NCBI GenBank assembly: GCA_026400395.1
Contig: JAPLPD010000131.1
Coordinates: forward strand, 1-50,640
Direction of reading: 5' to 3'
Length of the DNA: 50,640 bases
From: Alphaproteobacteria bacterium
GTDB taxonomy: Bacteria; Pseudomonadota; Alphaproteobacteria; Rhizobiales; Xanthobacteraceae
This document shows, piece after piece, positions 25,213 to 35,302 of the stretch. Positions within the stretch are counted from its first letter, which is position 1, and every line of letters starts with the position of its first letter. The position numbers and the translations under genes are program-made. Under the pieces are notes generated by a model. That model was not told where the DNA came from. It saw only the letters and a list, made by a program, of their open reading frames with translations, and ran no database searches.

Positions 25213-26919
25213 CTAGTTGCTCAACAGTGCCGCCTCGAAGGCGCTGGCGACCGCCTCCTTGCTCTTGCCGGGCTTTTTGGCGTCGCCGATCACCATCACG
25301 ATCTGCCCGGGCTTGGCGAGGCTGGTGAAATCGTCGGCGGTCGGCTTTCGCGCGCTGTAGTAGAACCAGTTGCGCACCTTCGGCGACGTCATCACTTGCG
25401 ACACCACCGGCCAATGTCCGGCGCCGCGGTCGAGCAGTCGCATCGCCAGCGCGCCGGTGCCGAACGGATAGGCTGCGCCGGTCGCCACCACGATTCGGTC
25501 GAACGGAGCGAGCAGGTCCGGCGCCTTTGTCACGTCGGTGTCGAAGCGGAACGTCACGCGCTTGCGCTGGCACGCCGCGACCATGTCGCGGATGTAGCGC
25601 TCAAAGCTCGCCGGGTTCGTCCCGACGTCGTTGAACATGGGCGCCATGCCGGCGTAGCGGAATGCGCCGCCGGCACGGGTGTCTTTCTCGAACACCGTGA
25701 CCGCGTTGTCGGCGGCCGTGAGGGACGCATAGGTCAGGCCGGCTGGGCCAGCGCCGATCACCGCGATGCGTTCGCCGAGCGGTGGCGCTGAATCCGCGAA
25801 CATGCTTTCGCGGCCGGCTGCGCCGTTGACCACGCAGGAGAGACCGGCGCCGCTTCGCATGCCGTCGATACAGGTGTTGCAGGCGAGGCAACGGCGGATC
25901 GGCTCATCGCGTCGGAGCTTTGCCACCCACTGCGGATCGGCGACCAGCGTGCGGCCGAGCGCGATGAAATCGCACTTGCCGCTCGCCACCGCGGCGGTTG
26001 CGATCGCCGGATCGCCAAGCCGTCCGACCGCGATCACCGGCAGATCGATGGCCTTCTTCACGTCGGCGGCGAAGCCGATAAACGGCGCATCCGGCTCGGT
26101 CATCGGCGGGATCATCCGATGGGCTGTGGGCTTGGAGCGATAGTGCCCCGCGGTGACGTGCAGGGCGTCGGCGCCGGCCTGCGCCGCCCAGATGGCGATG
26201 ACGCGGCCTTCGCCGTAGTCGAGGCCGCCGTCGAAGAAGTCATCGACCGAGAGGCGGTAGATCACGCCGAGCGACGGCACGGCGGCCTTCACCGCGCGCA
26301 GCACTTCGAGCCCGAAGCGCGCGCGGTTCTCCAGCGAGCCGCCGTATTCGTCGGTGCGGTGGTTTTCGAATGGCGCGTGGAATTGCGAGATCAGGTAACC
26401 GTGGGCGGCGTGAATTTCGACGCAGTCGAAACCGGCCTCCCGCGCGCGCTGCGCGGCTGCGACGTAATTCGCCGTGGTCTCGGCAATGCGCTCCCGGCTC
26501 ATCGCCTCCGGGATGATGGTCTCCAGCGTGGTCTCGTAAACCGGATGCGGCACGGCGGACGGCGCGACCGGCTGCTCGCCGCAGATGTCGAAGCGCGTGT
26601 GCCCGCCGCCGTGGCCGAGCTGGATCGAAGCCTTCGAGCCGCCCTGATGGATTTCCCGGACCAGCCGGGTGAGCCCCGGAATGAACTCGTCGCGGTAGAT
26701 GCCGAGCTCGCGGCGGCGATGCCGTCCGGCCCGTTCCGGTGACGCCATCTCGACGGTGATCAGCCCGACCCCGCCCCGCACGCGGGCCATGTAATAGGCG
26801 ACGGTCTGATCGGTGACATAGCCGTCCTCATCGGAGCCCCGCGTCGTCATGGGCGGCATGACGATACGGTTCGGGATATCGGCGGGCCCGATGCGCGCGG
26901 GGGTGAGGAGAATATTCAT
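25213..26919 (-). CDS. Old Yellow Enzyme-type oxidoreductase (FadH-like), NAD(P)H domain apparently missing
   Basis: The 568-residue protein has an N-terminal FMN TIM barrel (MTTRGSDEDGYV, IEIHAAHGYL-type motif with H173 and Y175, DEYGGSLENRARF) and a 4Fe-4S motif with Cys 344, 347, 350 and 362. An FAD Rossmann segment follows (GAGPAGL at 389-395, IVVATG at 476-481). The C-terminus IVMVIGDAKKPGKSKEA (IGD at 544-546) matches the end of the FAD domain in 2,4-dienoyl-CoA reductase and trimethylamine dehydrogenase relatives. Between residues 481 and 540 only about 60 residues are present where family members carry an NAD(P)H-binding domain, and no second glycine-rich motif is seen. It lies 6 bp after the SDR gene, clearly in one operon. 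Confidence 0.87.
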   Translation of the reverse strand: MNILLTPARIGPADIPNRIVMPPMTTRGSDEDGYVTDQTVAYYMARVRGGVGLITVEMASPERAGRHRRRELGIYRDEFIPGLTRLVREIHQGGSKASIQLGHGGGHTRFDICGEQPVAPSAVPHPVYETTLETIIPEAMSRERIAETTANYVAAAQRAREAGFDCVEIHAAHGYLISQFHAPFENHRTDEYGGSLENRARFGLEVLRAVKAAVPSLGVIYRLSVDDFFDGGLDYGEGRVIAIWAAQAGADALHVTAGHYRSKPTAHRMIPPMTEPDAPFIGFAADVKKAIDLPVIAVGRLGDPAIATAAVASGKCDFIALGRTLVADPQWVAKLRRDEPIRRCLACNTCIDGMRSGAGLSCVVNGAAGRESMFADSAPPLGERIAVIGAGPAGLTYASLTAADNAVTVFEKDTRAGGAFRYAGMAPMFNDVGTNPASFERYIRDMVAACQRKRVTFRFDTDVTKAPDLLAPFDRIVVATGAAYPFGTGALAMRLLDRGAGHWPVVSQVMTSPKVRNWFYYSARKPTADDFTSLAKPGQIVMVIGDAKKPGKSKEAVASAFEAALLSN

Positions 26920-26925
26920 CGTGGC

Positions 26926-27708
26926 TCAGACCGAGCGGACCTCGCCGCCGTCGATGTCGATGGTCGCGCCATGCAGCCAGCGGCCGTGCGGTGACGTCAG
27001 GAACGCGATCAGCGATCCGAGATCTTCGACCTTGCCGAAGCGGCTGATGCCAAACTCGACCCGGTAATCTTCGCGCACCGCCGCTTCGTCGTGTCCGGTG
27101 GCTTTCATGGTTTCGCGGAAGCGCCGCCACAGGCGCTCGGTTTCGACGCGGCCCGGATTGATCGAGTTGACCTGTACGCCGTCGGTCTTGCCGATGTCGG
27201 CCATCGCCTTGGTGAAGGCGACGCAGGCGGCGTTCACCGAACTGCCGATGGTGAAAGGCGCCTCCGGCTCCTTGCCGCCGATGCCGGCGATGGTCACCAG
27301 CGAGCCGCGCTGCGCCTTGAGCAGCGGCCAGGCCTCGCGGGTCAAACGCACATGGGCGAAGAACTTCAGTGCGAAGCCGTCAGCCCAGTCTTCGTTGCTC
27401 AGCTTGAAGAAATCGCCGCGCTGGGTGGCGCCGGCGTTGTTGACCAGGATATTGAGCCGGCCGAACTCCTGGCGCACCGCCTCGACCAGGGGCTTCTCGG
27501 TTCCTTCCTTCCGCAGGTCGAGCACCGAGATCGCGGCCTTGCGGCCCTTGGCCCGGACGTCCGCGGCGACCGCTTCGAGCGCCGCCTCGTCCCGTCCGGT
27601 GATCAGGAGATCGCAGCCTTCGTCGGCCAGCGAGAGAGCGATGCCCTGCCCGATGCCGCGGCTCGCCCCGGTGATGAGCGCGACCTTGCCCCGCAACCCC
27701 AATTCCAT
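26926..27708 (-). CDS. SDR-family protein with altered catalytic residues
   Basis: The 260-residue protein has the cofactor motif TGASRGIG (13-20) and NNAG (90-93) of classical short-chain dehydrogenases, and an ending GRWLHGATIDIDGG. The catalytic tetrad is not canonical. Aligning AFTKAMA with the usual active-site helix places Gly155 where Tyr is expected, Asn159 where Lys is expected, Gly142 at the Ser position and Lys115 at the Asn position. A divergent SDR subfamily with a G...N pattern is known, so this is probably an established variant, not decay. NAD(P) binding is likely but classical carbonyl reduction is doubtful. It heads an operon with the OYE-type gene; GGGCGGGGA precedes the ATG. 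Confidence 0.87.
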   Translation of the reverse strand: MELGLRGKVALITGASRGIGQGIALSLADEGCDLLITGRDEAALEAVAADVRAKGRKAAISVLDLRKEGTEKPLVEAVRQEFGRLNILVNNAGATQRGDFFKLSNEDWADGFALKFFAHVRLTREAWPLLKAQRGSLVTIAGIGGKEPEAPFTIGSSVNAACVAFTKAMADIGKTDGVQVNSINPGRVETERLWRRFRETMKATGHDEAAVREDYRVEFGISRFGKVEDLGSLIAFLTSPHGRWLHGATIDIDGGEVRSV

Positions 27709-27870
27709 ATTCCCCGCCCTTCACTCGCTCTATTGCAGCCTGGATTCATTGCCGAATGCCCCCTCCGGTCAAGCCCGAACCGGGCCGGAAACGCCGGTAT
27801 AGAAGTCATCAACGGCTTTGATGGCGCCATCACCGAATTGCGTCTTGCCGCGCCCGCCACAGCCCTTTAG

Positions 27871-29130
<1,260 letters not shown>

Positions 29131-29207
29131 TTAACGCCCCCAAGTGCGCGCTTTTCGGGCGCGCCAACATGCTGTAAGTTCCGCGCTGCCTTGAGGAGGG
29201 CCACAAC

Positions 29208-29690
29208 ATGATTCGTATATCCACGGCTGCACTTGCAACGGTGCTCGTCGCTTCCGCGACTTCAGCCATCTCAACGTCCGCTATGGCTCAATCGCGCGTC
29301 GAAGTCGGCGTGCTCGATTGCCGTGGCTCGACTTCCAGCTTTGTCGTCGGTTCGGTCACCGAGTTGAGCTGCACGTTCAATCAGTCCGGCGGCCGTCCGG
29401 AGCCGTACCGCGCCACAATGAAGCGCATCGGCGTCGATATCGGTTTCAACCAGCAGGTCGCCGTGGCCTGGGGCGTGTTCGCTCCGTCCAGCGGTGGACG
29501 CTACGACCTGAGCGGCACCTACGTTGGTGGAGCGGCGAGCGCCACGGTCGGCATCGGTGTTGGCGCTAATGCTCTCATTGGCGGTTCGGGCAACACGTTT
29601 GCCTTGCAGCCGGCGAGTGTGCAGGGCCAGACCGGCTTCAGTGCCGCGGCCGGCATCGCCAGCCTGGAACTGCGTCCCGGCGGCCGCTGA
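29208..29690 (+). CDS. DUF992 exported protein
   Basis: The 160-residue protein starts after a strong GAGGAGG site. It has a signal peptide (MIRISTAALATVLVASATS...SAMAQ) and the DUF992 pattern: VEVGVLDCRGSTSSFVVGS, LSCTFNQSGGRPEPYRATMKRIGVDIG, VAWGVFAPS, LSGTYVGGAASATVGIGVGANALIGGSG and QPASVQGQTGFSAAAGIASLEL. Two cysteines (LDC and LSC) probably form a disulfide. The family is exported, alphaproteobacterial and of unknown function; the glycine-rich repeats suggest a beta-rich fold. A textbook terminator follows 22 bp after the stop. Confidence 0.9.
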   Translation: MIRISTAALATVLVASATSAISTSAMAQSRVEVGVLDCRGSTSSFVVGSVTELSCTFNQSGGRPEPYRATMKRIGVDIGFNQQVAVAWGVFAPSSGGRYDLSGTYVGGAASATVGIGVGANALIGGSGNTFALQPASVQGQTGFSAAAGIASLELRPGGR

Positions 29691-29712
29691 TCGAGCTTCG
29701 CTTGTTGAGAGA

Positions 29713-29750
29713 CGCCGCCGTGCAGCCTTGCACGGCGGCGTTTTCTATTT
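29713..29750 (+). terminator. Rho-independent terminator after DUF992 gene
   Basis: CGCCGCCGTGCA (29713-29724) pairs perfectly with TGCACGGCGGCG (29729-29740) around a GCCT loop, followed by TTTTCTATTT. The T-rich tail overlaps the last codons of the convergent nucleotidase gene at 29745. Confidence 0.9.
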
Positions 29751-31295
29751 CGCGACGATGCGGCCATCGACGACGCTTCGCACGCTGTCGAGACCGTGCA
29801 GATAGAGCATCACCTCGTCGGACAGCAGCGGCGTATCTTCGATCGGCAGCAGCGGGTCGATCGCGGCCAGGCTGGAATAGCCGTCGCCGCCGCGCGCCAT
29901 GAAATCGTTGACCGCGACCCGATAGACCCTGTCCGCGTCGAGCGGCGACCCGCCGACGGTGACGGCGAGAACCCGCGATCCGGCCTGCTGCCTTGGATCG
30001 AACTCGACCTTCATGCCGGATATCTGCGGAAAACGGCCGGCATTGGCTGGCAGCCGCGACAGGCCGTTCTCGATGGCGAGGCGCAGTTCGCTGCCTTTGA
30101 CCCGCAGTGCCACCAGATGATTGCCGAATGGCAGCTCCGCCTGAACGTCGCGGCGGGTGATCGCGCTGCCCGCCGGATAGAGCTTGCCGCCACGGATGCC
30201 GCCGCCGTTCATGATCGCGGCATCGGCGCGGGCGCGCTCGCGCATGGCGTCGGCGATCAGATTGCCGATCGCTGACTCGCGGCCGCGCACTGTGGCGTTG
30301 GGGCTGTCGAGTTCGACGGCCGCGGTCGTCAGCGGCACGTTCATCTGGCGGTCGAGTTCCTGCTGGAATCCCGCCACCACCGCCGCGACCTCGGGGTCGG
30401 GCGTAACGGTCGCGGTGTCGACCACGCGAAATTGCGGCCACCATTGCACGTCGCGCTGGTTGCCCTGCTGGCGGATCTCGAAATGCAGGTCGATGACCGT
30501 CACGTAGTGCGCGTCGTAGCCGGACTCGACCATCAACGTGCGGCCATCGAACTGGATGAACAGGTCATGGTTGTGTCCGGTCAGGATCACATCGGCGGCA
30601 TGGGTCTCGGCCAATTCGATGCCTTGCTTGCGATCGCAATGCATCACGGCGACCACCAGATCGACACCGTCGCGGCGCAGCGCGCCGGCCTGCGTCTTCA
30701 TGGTATCGACGGTCGGCAGGAATCTCAGGTTTTCGGAGCTTGCCATCCGCGGTGTGCCGTCGTGCGCCGCACCGGCAAGTCCGATCCGCACGCCGTCGAA
30801 GCTGACGATGTCGCGGTCTTTGATCCCGGCAAGCCGTTCGCCACCAGCGCCGCGCATGTTCGCGGCATAGACCGGAAAATTCGCCTCCGCCATGCGTTTG
30901 AAAAACGTGGCTTTGCCGAAATCGAATTCGTGATTGCCCGGCACGAAGATGTCGGGCTTGAGCAGATTGGTGAGCACCATGATGTGGGCGCCCTGGTCGA
31001 TGCCGGACATCAGCGACGGCGACAACGTGTCGCCCCCGTGGACGAACACCACGGGACCACCCTTGGCGCGCTCCGCCTTCACCACAGCGGCGAGGCGGGC
31101 GAAGCCGCCGCGGACGCGCCCGTCCGGCATCGCGGTCTCGCCCATCTGATAGATGTCGTTGGTCAGGATAAAGGTGACCTTGGCACTATCGGCCCGGGCC
31201 GGCCGCGGCATGAAGACCGCGGCGGCGAGGCCAAATGTCACGGATCGGCGGTGGATGGCGGTCATGGCAAGCCCGGTTGGCGGTTGCTTTAGCAT
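29745..31295 (-). CDS. Exported 5'-nucleotidase / 2',3'-cyclic phosphodiesterase family protein
   Basis: From ATG 31295 (GGAGAGGC upstream) the protein has 516 residues; ATG 31265 (MTAIHRR) is an alternative lacking a good ribosome-binding site. The leader AIHRRSVTFGLAAAVFMPRPARA carries twin arginines, so Tat export is possible. The N-terminal metallophosphatase domain shows VHGGDTLSPS, VPGNHEFDFG, VMHCDRKQG and LTGHNHDLF. The C-terminal substrate domain shows SAIGNLIADAMRERA, MNGGGIRGG and NDFMARGGDGY. This is the UshA architecture, cleaving nucleotides in the periplasm. The usual NDxH metal motif reads NDIY here (His replaced by Tyr), a variant seen in part of the family. Divergent from hemH, 30 bp apart. 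Confidence 0.87.
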   Translation of the reverse strand: MLKQPPTGLAMTAIHRRSVTFGLAAAVFMPRPARADSAKVTFILTNDIYQMGETAMPDGRVRGGFARLAAVVKAERAKGGPVVFVHGGDTLSPSLMSGIDQGAHIMVLTNLLKPDIFVPGNHEFDFGKATFFKRMAEANFPVYAANMRGAGGERLAGIKDRDIVSFDGVRIGLAGAAHDGTPRMASSENLRFLPTVDTMKTQAGALRRDGVDLVVAVMHCDRKQGIELAETHAADVILTGHNHDLFIQFDGRTLMVESGYDAHYVTVIDLHFEIRQQGNQRDVQWWPQFRVVDTATVTPDPEVAAVVAGFQQELDRQMNVPLTTAAVELDSPNATVRGRESAIGNLIADAMRERARADAAIMNGGGIRGGKLYPAGSAITRRDVQAELPFGNHLVALRVKGSELRLAIENGLSRLPANAGRFPQISGMKVEFDPRQQAGSRVLAVTVGGSPLDADRVYRVAVNDFMARGGDGYSSLAAIDPLLPIEDTPLLSDEVMLYLHGLDSVRSVVDGRIVAK

Positions 31296-31325
31296 GCCTC
31301 TCCGTTGCCCGGCTATGCTGTGGCC

Positions 31326-32369
31326 ATGAACCGTCCTGAAACCAGTATCCGCGCGATCGCCGGGGCCGCCTTGCCGCGTGGCGGGCGAATCGGCGTGCTG
31401 ATCGTCAATCTCGGAACGCCGGACGCGACCGACGCGCCGTCGGTGCGGCGTTATCTGCGGGAGTTTCTCAGCGACGCCCGGGTGATCGAAAACCAGGGGC
31501 TGGTCTGGAAGTTCGTACTCAACGCCATCATTCTGCCGCGGCGGCCGAAGGCTAAGGGGCGCGACTACGAGAAGATCTGGAATCGCGAGCGAAATGAATC
31601 GCCGCTGAAGACCATCACCCGCGCGCAGGCGGCGAAACTTCGCCCGGTGCTCGACGCCATCGACCCGACCATCATCGTCGACTGGGGCATGCGCTACGGC
31701 AATCCATCGATGGACAGCCGCATCGAGGCGCTGGCTAAGGCCGGCTGCGAGCGAATCCTGTTGCTGCCGCTCTATCCGCAATACGCGGCGGCGACCAGCG
31801 CGACGGTCTGCGACGCCGCGTTCCTCACCCTGCTCAGGCTGCGCGATCAGCCGACGCTGCGCGTGGTGCCGCCATACTATAACGACCCGGTCTATATCGA
31901 TGCGCTGGCAGTCTCGATCGAGGAGTCGTTGAAGACTCTGCCGTTTACGCCGGAACTGATCATGGCTTCGTTCCATGGCATCCCGAAATCCTATGTCGAT
32001 GAGGGCGATCCTTACCCCACCCATTGCGTGGAGACGGTGCGGCTGCTTCGCGAGCGTATGAATCTCGATGAGACGAAACTGATGCTGACCTTCCAGTCGC
32101 GCTTCGGGCGCGCCGAATGGTTGCAGCCTTACACCGACAAGACGGTGGAGGCGCTGGCCCGGCGCGGCGTTAAGCGCCTTGCGGTGGTGACGCCGGGCTT
32201 CTCCGCCGATTGCCTGGAGACGCTGGAAGAGATCGCGGTCGAGAACGCGGACATCTTCAAGGAGCATGGCGGCGAAAGCTTCGCCGCGATCCCGTGCCTC
32301 AACGACAGCGAGCCGGGGATGGCGGTGCTCTCGCATCTGGTGCTGCGCGAGCTGCAAGGCTGGGTCTAA
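31326..32369 (+). CDS. hemH: Ferrochelatase
   Basis: The 347-residue protein inserts Fe2+ into protoporphyrin IX, the last step of haem synthesis. Family motifs are complete: GVLIVNLGTPDATDAPSVRRYLREFLSD, DWGMRYGNPSM, ILLLPLYPQYAAATSATV, MASFHGIPKSYVDEGDPY (with the catalytic His in SFHG), LTFQSRFGRAEWLQPYTDKT and VVTPGFSADCLETLEEIA. ATG 31326 is chosen because the family starts close to RPETS...GRIGVLIVNLG; an upstream in-frame codon at 31305 lacks support. It is divergent from the nucleotidase gene with only 30 bp between the proposed starts, so promoters must lie within coding sequence or overlap. Confidence 0.95.
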   Translation: MNRPETSIRAIAGAALPRGGRIGVLIVNLGTPDATDAPSVRRYLREFLSDARVIENQGLVWKFVLNAIILPRRPKAKGRDYEKIWNRERNESPLKTITRAQAAKLRPVLDAIDPTIIVDWGMRYGNPSMDSRIEALAKAGCERILLLPLYPQYAAATSATVCDAAFLTLLRLRDQPTLRVVPPYYNDPVYIDALAVSIEESLKTLPFTPELIMASFHGIPKSYVDEGDPYPTHCVETVRLLRERMNLDETKLMLTFQSRFGRAEWLQPYTDKTVEALARRGVKRLAVVTPGFSADCLETLEEIAVENADIFKEHGGESFAAIPCLNDSEPGMAVLSHLVLRELQGWV

Positions 32370-32468
32370 GCCTCGGTTTGAGCCTGAGTTTCAGGGCTGC
32401 CAAAACACACGCGCCATCCCGCCACGGAGCTTGAGCGCCGGCTTCAGTCTCTGAAAAAATCCAATAAT

Positions 32469-32474
32469 TATAAT
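32469..32474 (+). promoter_or_regulatory. Consensus -10 element upstream of the outer-membrane protein gene
   Basis: TATAAT stands at 32469-32474 in an AT-rich patch inside GC-rich DNA, between hemH and the beta-barrel gene. The best -35 partner is TTCAGT at 32443-32448 (20-bp spacing), which is weak. Two direct GTTAACCAC repeats (32499-32507 and 32523-32531) follow, spaced 24 bp, in the untranslated leader. Their role is unknown. Confidence 0.4.
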
Positions 32475-32600
32475 GCTTTAGCGGGCCTTAAAGGTCCCGT
32501 TAACCACAAATCTTTATGCCTAGTTAACCACCCGGCCGTCTGCCGGCTCTCGCTCGCGCTGGTCATTCGCCAGGCCGCGCGCGGGCGCCGGCGCGACGCA

Positions 32601-34206
32601 TTGTGCCACGGAGAAACGCCGCTGCCGCGCCGTCGCCATCAGAGTTCTGGTTTTGCGCTCGCGGCGCTGGCAGCGGCATCTGTCCACGTCGCGATGGTGC
32701 CGGGCGCGCGCGCAAAGCGCCGGAACCTCGCTGTTCCAGCCCTCGCTCACCGATCCTGGCAACGTGCAGCGCTTCAAGCCGATCGACCAGACCGCGCCCG
32801 CTTCGGCCAAGGACATCCTGCCAGCCTCCGGCGCGGGCGAGACCGGCTTCAAAACCTTCGGCTCGATCGGGCTGAAGAAGAAAGTCAAGAAGAGGGCCGG
32901 CGAGCCGCATCCGTTGCCGCCAAAGCCACAACCTTTGCCGGGCGCCCCGCAAACAGCGGTGGCCCAGACCAGCGCGCCGCAGATCAAGGATCGCGCCGCG
33001 TATGCCGATGCCTACAAGCCGCCGGATACGCCGGCCCGGAGGCCGGCGCCGCCGTTGCAGGATCCTTACGAGCCGCTCGGTCTTCGCGTCTCCACGTTCG
33101 TGGTGAAGCCGGCGGTCGAAGTGTCGCGCGGCTACGACACCAACCCCTCGCACATCCCGGGCGGAAAGCCCTCGGGCTACACGGTGGTAGAGCCGACGCT
33201 GAAGGTTCTGTCGAACTGGTCTCGGCACGAGTACGGCATCGATCTGCGCGGCAACTATTCACGGTACGACAAGGATTCGTCGTTGAGCCGGCCGTTGCTC
33301 GACGTCAAAAGCCACTCGCGCATTGATGTCAGCCGCGACACCACGATCAACACCGAGAGCCGGTTGTTCGTCTCGACCGACTATCCGGGCAGCCCGAACC
33401 TGCCCGTGGGCTTTGCAAAGCTACCGATCTCCACGTCGTATGGCAGCACTGTCGGTGTGGCCCAGCGCTTCAACCGTCTTAAGGTGTCGGCCAAGGGGAC
33501 GACGGACCGGACTCAGTATGACGCCACGCCGCTGGTCGATGGCTCGCTGTCGAGCAACAAGGACCGCGATTTCAACCAGTATGGGTGGGCGGCGCGCGCG
33601 AGCTACGAACTGCTGCCGGGGATCAAGCCGTTCGTCGAGCTTGGCGGCGACGTCCGCAAGCACGACCTGCAATTCGATCGCGACCGCCTGCAGCGCGACT
33701 CGCAGGCGCTGACGCCGCGGGTCGGCTCGACGTTCGACATCGCCCGCCGGCTGACCGGCGAAATTTCGGTTGGCTACCTGACGCGCAAATTCGAAGACCC
33801 GACGCTGGTGGACCTGAAGGGCGTGGTCGCCGATGCATCGCTGATCTGGAATGCGACCGGTCTGACCACGGCGACGCTGACCGCAACCTCCCGCGCCGAC
33901 GAAACCGTACTGAACGGTGTCTCGGGTGTTTTGCGCCGGGACGTCGGTGTGCAGATCGATCACAGCCTACGCCGGTATCTGATCTGGACCACCCGTGCCG
34001 GCTACGGAATGGACGACTACGTCAGCAATCCGTCCGGGCTGCAACGACACGACACGCGTGTGTCCCTCGGGACCGCGCTGACCTACAAGTTCACCCGTGA
34101 GGTCTCGCTCAAGGGCGAGTATCGCTACGACCAGATGTGGTCCGATGTGCCCGGCGTCGCCTACAACGCCAACGTGTTCCTGATCGGGTTGAAGTTGCAG
34201 CGCTAA
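32601..34206 (+). CDS. Beta-barrel outer-membrane protein (BBP2-like), signal peptide in another frame
   Basis: The main body (frame open from 32653 to 34206) encodes a proline-rich linker followed by about 370 residues of alternating beta-strands ending LIGLKLQR, the last-strand pattern of a porin-like barrel. It resembles the BBP2 putative beta-barrel family (VKPAVEVSRGYDTNP, GYGMDDYVSNPSGLQRHDT). An export signal is expected, but none starts in that frame. Instead SSGFALAALAAASVHVAMV-GARA, a good signal peptide, lies in a different frame from TTG 32601 and breaks at the GC run 32704-32713. Losing two bases of a GC repeat would explain it: GARA-QSAGTSLFQ would then be a normal cleavage site. 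Otherwise the gene starts at TTG 32653 without a signal, which is unlikely. Confidence 0.75.
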
Positions 34207-34353
34207 CGCGGCATCGTCGCCTCCTGAAAATGGGAGACGGTATTCGATGTCGGACATCATGGATGGCGGGCCCAAGGTGCGGCGCTGGACCGAACCAAGG
34301 CGCGCGCCGCGGAAGCGGACGGATCGCCGGTCACCGCCCGCGACAACTACTTC

Positions 34354-35298
34354 ATGGCGGCGATCCATTGGGGCTCGGCGCAATGGTCGCGTTACGAGGT
34401 CGATGCGACCAATCTCGCCTACAACCAGAGCAAGCGCGATTGCTACACGCGCTACGCCGCGCTCGCCGATCACCGAATCGAGCCGGTGATGATCCCGTTC
34501 AAGGGGAAAACGCTGCCGGGCTGGTTTCATTTGCCGCCCAACTACAAGGGCGGAAAAATCCCGGTGGTGATCTCGTTTCCCGGCATGGACACCTACAAGG
34601 AGGTGTTCGTCGCGCTGAAGGGCGACCGCTGGCTGGAGCGCGGCATCGCGGTGCTGGCGCTCGACGGCCCGGGGCAGGCGGAGTGCCGCGTGCTCGGCCT
34701 GAACGTCAGCATGGATAACTGGACCGCGGTGGGCAGGGCCGCGGTCGACTGGCTGCTGGCGCGCCCGGAGATCGATCCGCAAAAGATCGGCGCGTTCGGC
34801 AACAGCTTCGGCTCGTTCTTCGTGACGATCATGACCGCCAACGAGCCGCGCATCTGCGCCTGCGTCGCCAACTCCAACAATCTCGAGCCGGGCTTCCACG
34901 CCATCTTCGAGGAGGCGAGCCCGACCTACAAGAAGCGCTTCATGTACATGGCGGGGTTCACCGACGAAGATGAGTTCGACGCGTTCCGCCGCACGCTGAC
35001 CTGGGAGGGGCACGCCGAGAACATTAGGGTGCCGTATCTCTGCGTCGCCGGCGAATGGGACGAGCTGAGCCCCATGGTCCACACCGAACGGATGCTGTCG
35101 GGGATGAGCAACCCGCGCCGTCTGGTGGTTTATCAGGACGCCCGCCACGCCATCGGCGCCTGTCCGTCGGTCAACCTGGGTCCGCACCCGCCGACCATGG
35201 TGGCCGACTGGATGGCCGCGCGGTTCGCCGGCAAGCCGATGGACAGCGAGCGCTGGTATGTCGACAACAGCGGCGCGGTGACGAAGACGGCGCTGTGA
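34354..35298 (+). CDS. Alpha/beta hydrolase (FrsA/DUF1100-like), N-terminus probably frameshifted
   Basis: The 314-residue protein (from MAAIHWGSAQW) has the alpha/beta hydrolase set: VVISFPGMDTYKE (oxyanion region), nucleophile elbow GNSFGS, CVAGEWDELSP (acid) and DARHAIG (His). The N-terminal substrate loop, IEPVMIPFKGKTLPGWFHLP, is typical of FrsA-like esterases. In the same frame just upstream of 34354, LDRTKARAAEADGSPVTARDNYF looks coding but has no start. MSDIMDGGPKV from ATG 34247 lies in another frame, and adding one G near 34281 joins them. The full gene is therefore probably 34247-35298, with an apparent one-base deletion. There is no signal peptide, so it is cytoplasmic. The substrate is unknown. 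It is convergent with galU, 4 bp apart. Confidence 0.85.
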   Translation: MAAIHWGSAQWSRYEVDATNLAYNQSKRDCYTRYAALADHRIEPVMIPFKGKTLPGWFHLPPNYKGGKIPVVISFPGMDTYKEVFVALKGDRWLERGIAVLALDGPGQAECRVLGLNVSMDNWTAVGRAAVDWLLARPEIDPQKIGAFGNSFGSFFVTIMTANEPRICACVANSNNLEPGFHAIFEEASPTYKKRFMYMAGFTDEDEFDAFRRTLTWEGHAENIRVPYLCVAGEWDELSPMVHTERMLSGMSNPRRLVVYQDARHAIGACPSVNLGPHPPTMVADWMAARFAGKPMDSERWYVDNSGAVTKTAL

Positions 35299-35302
35299 TG
35301 GC

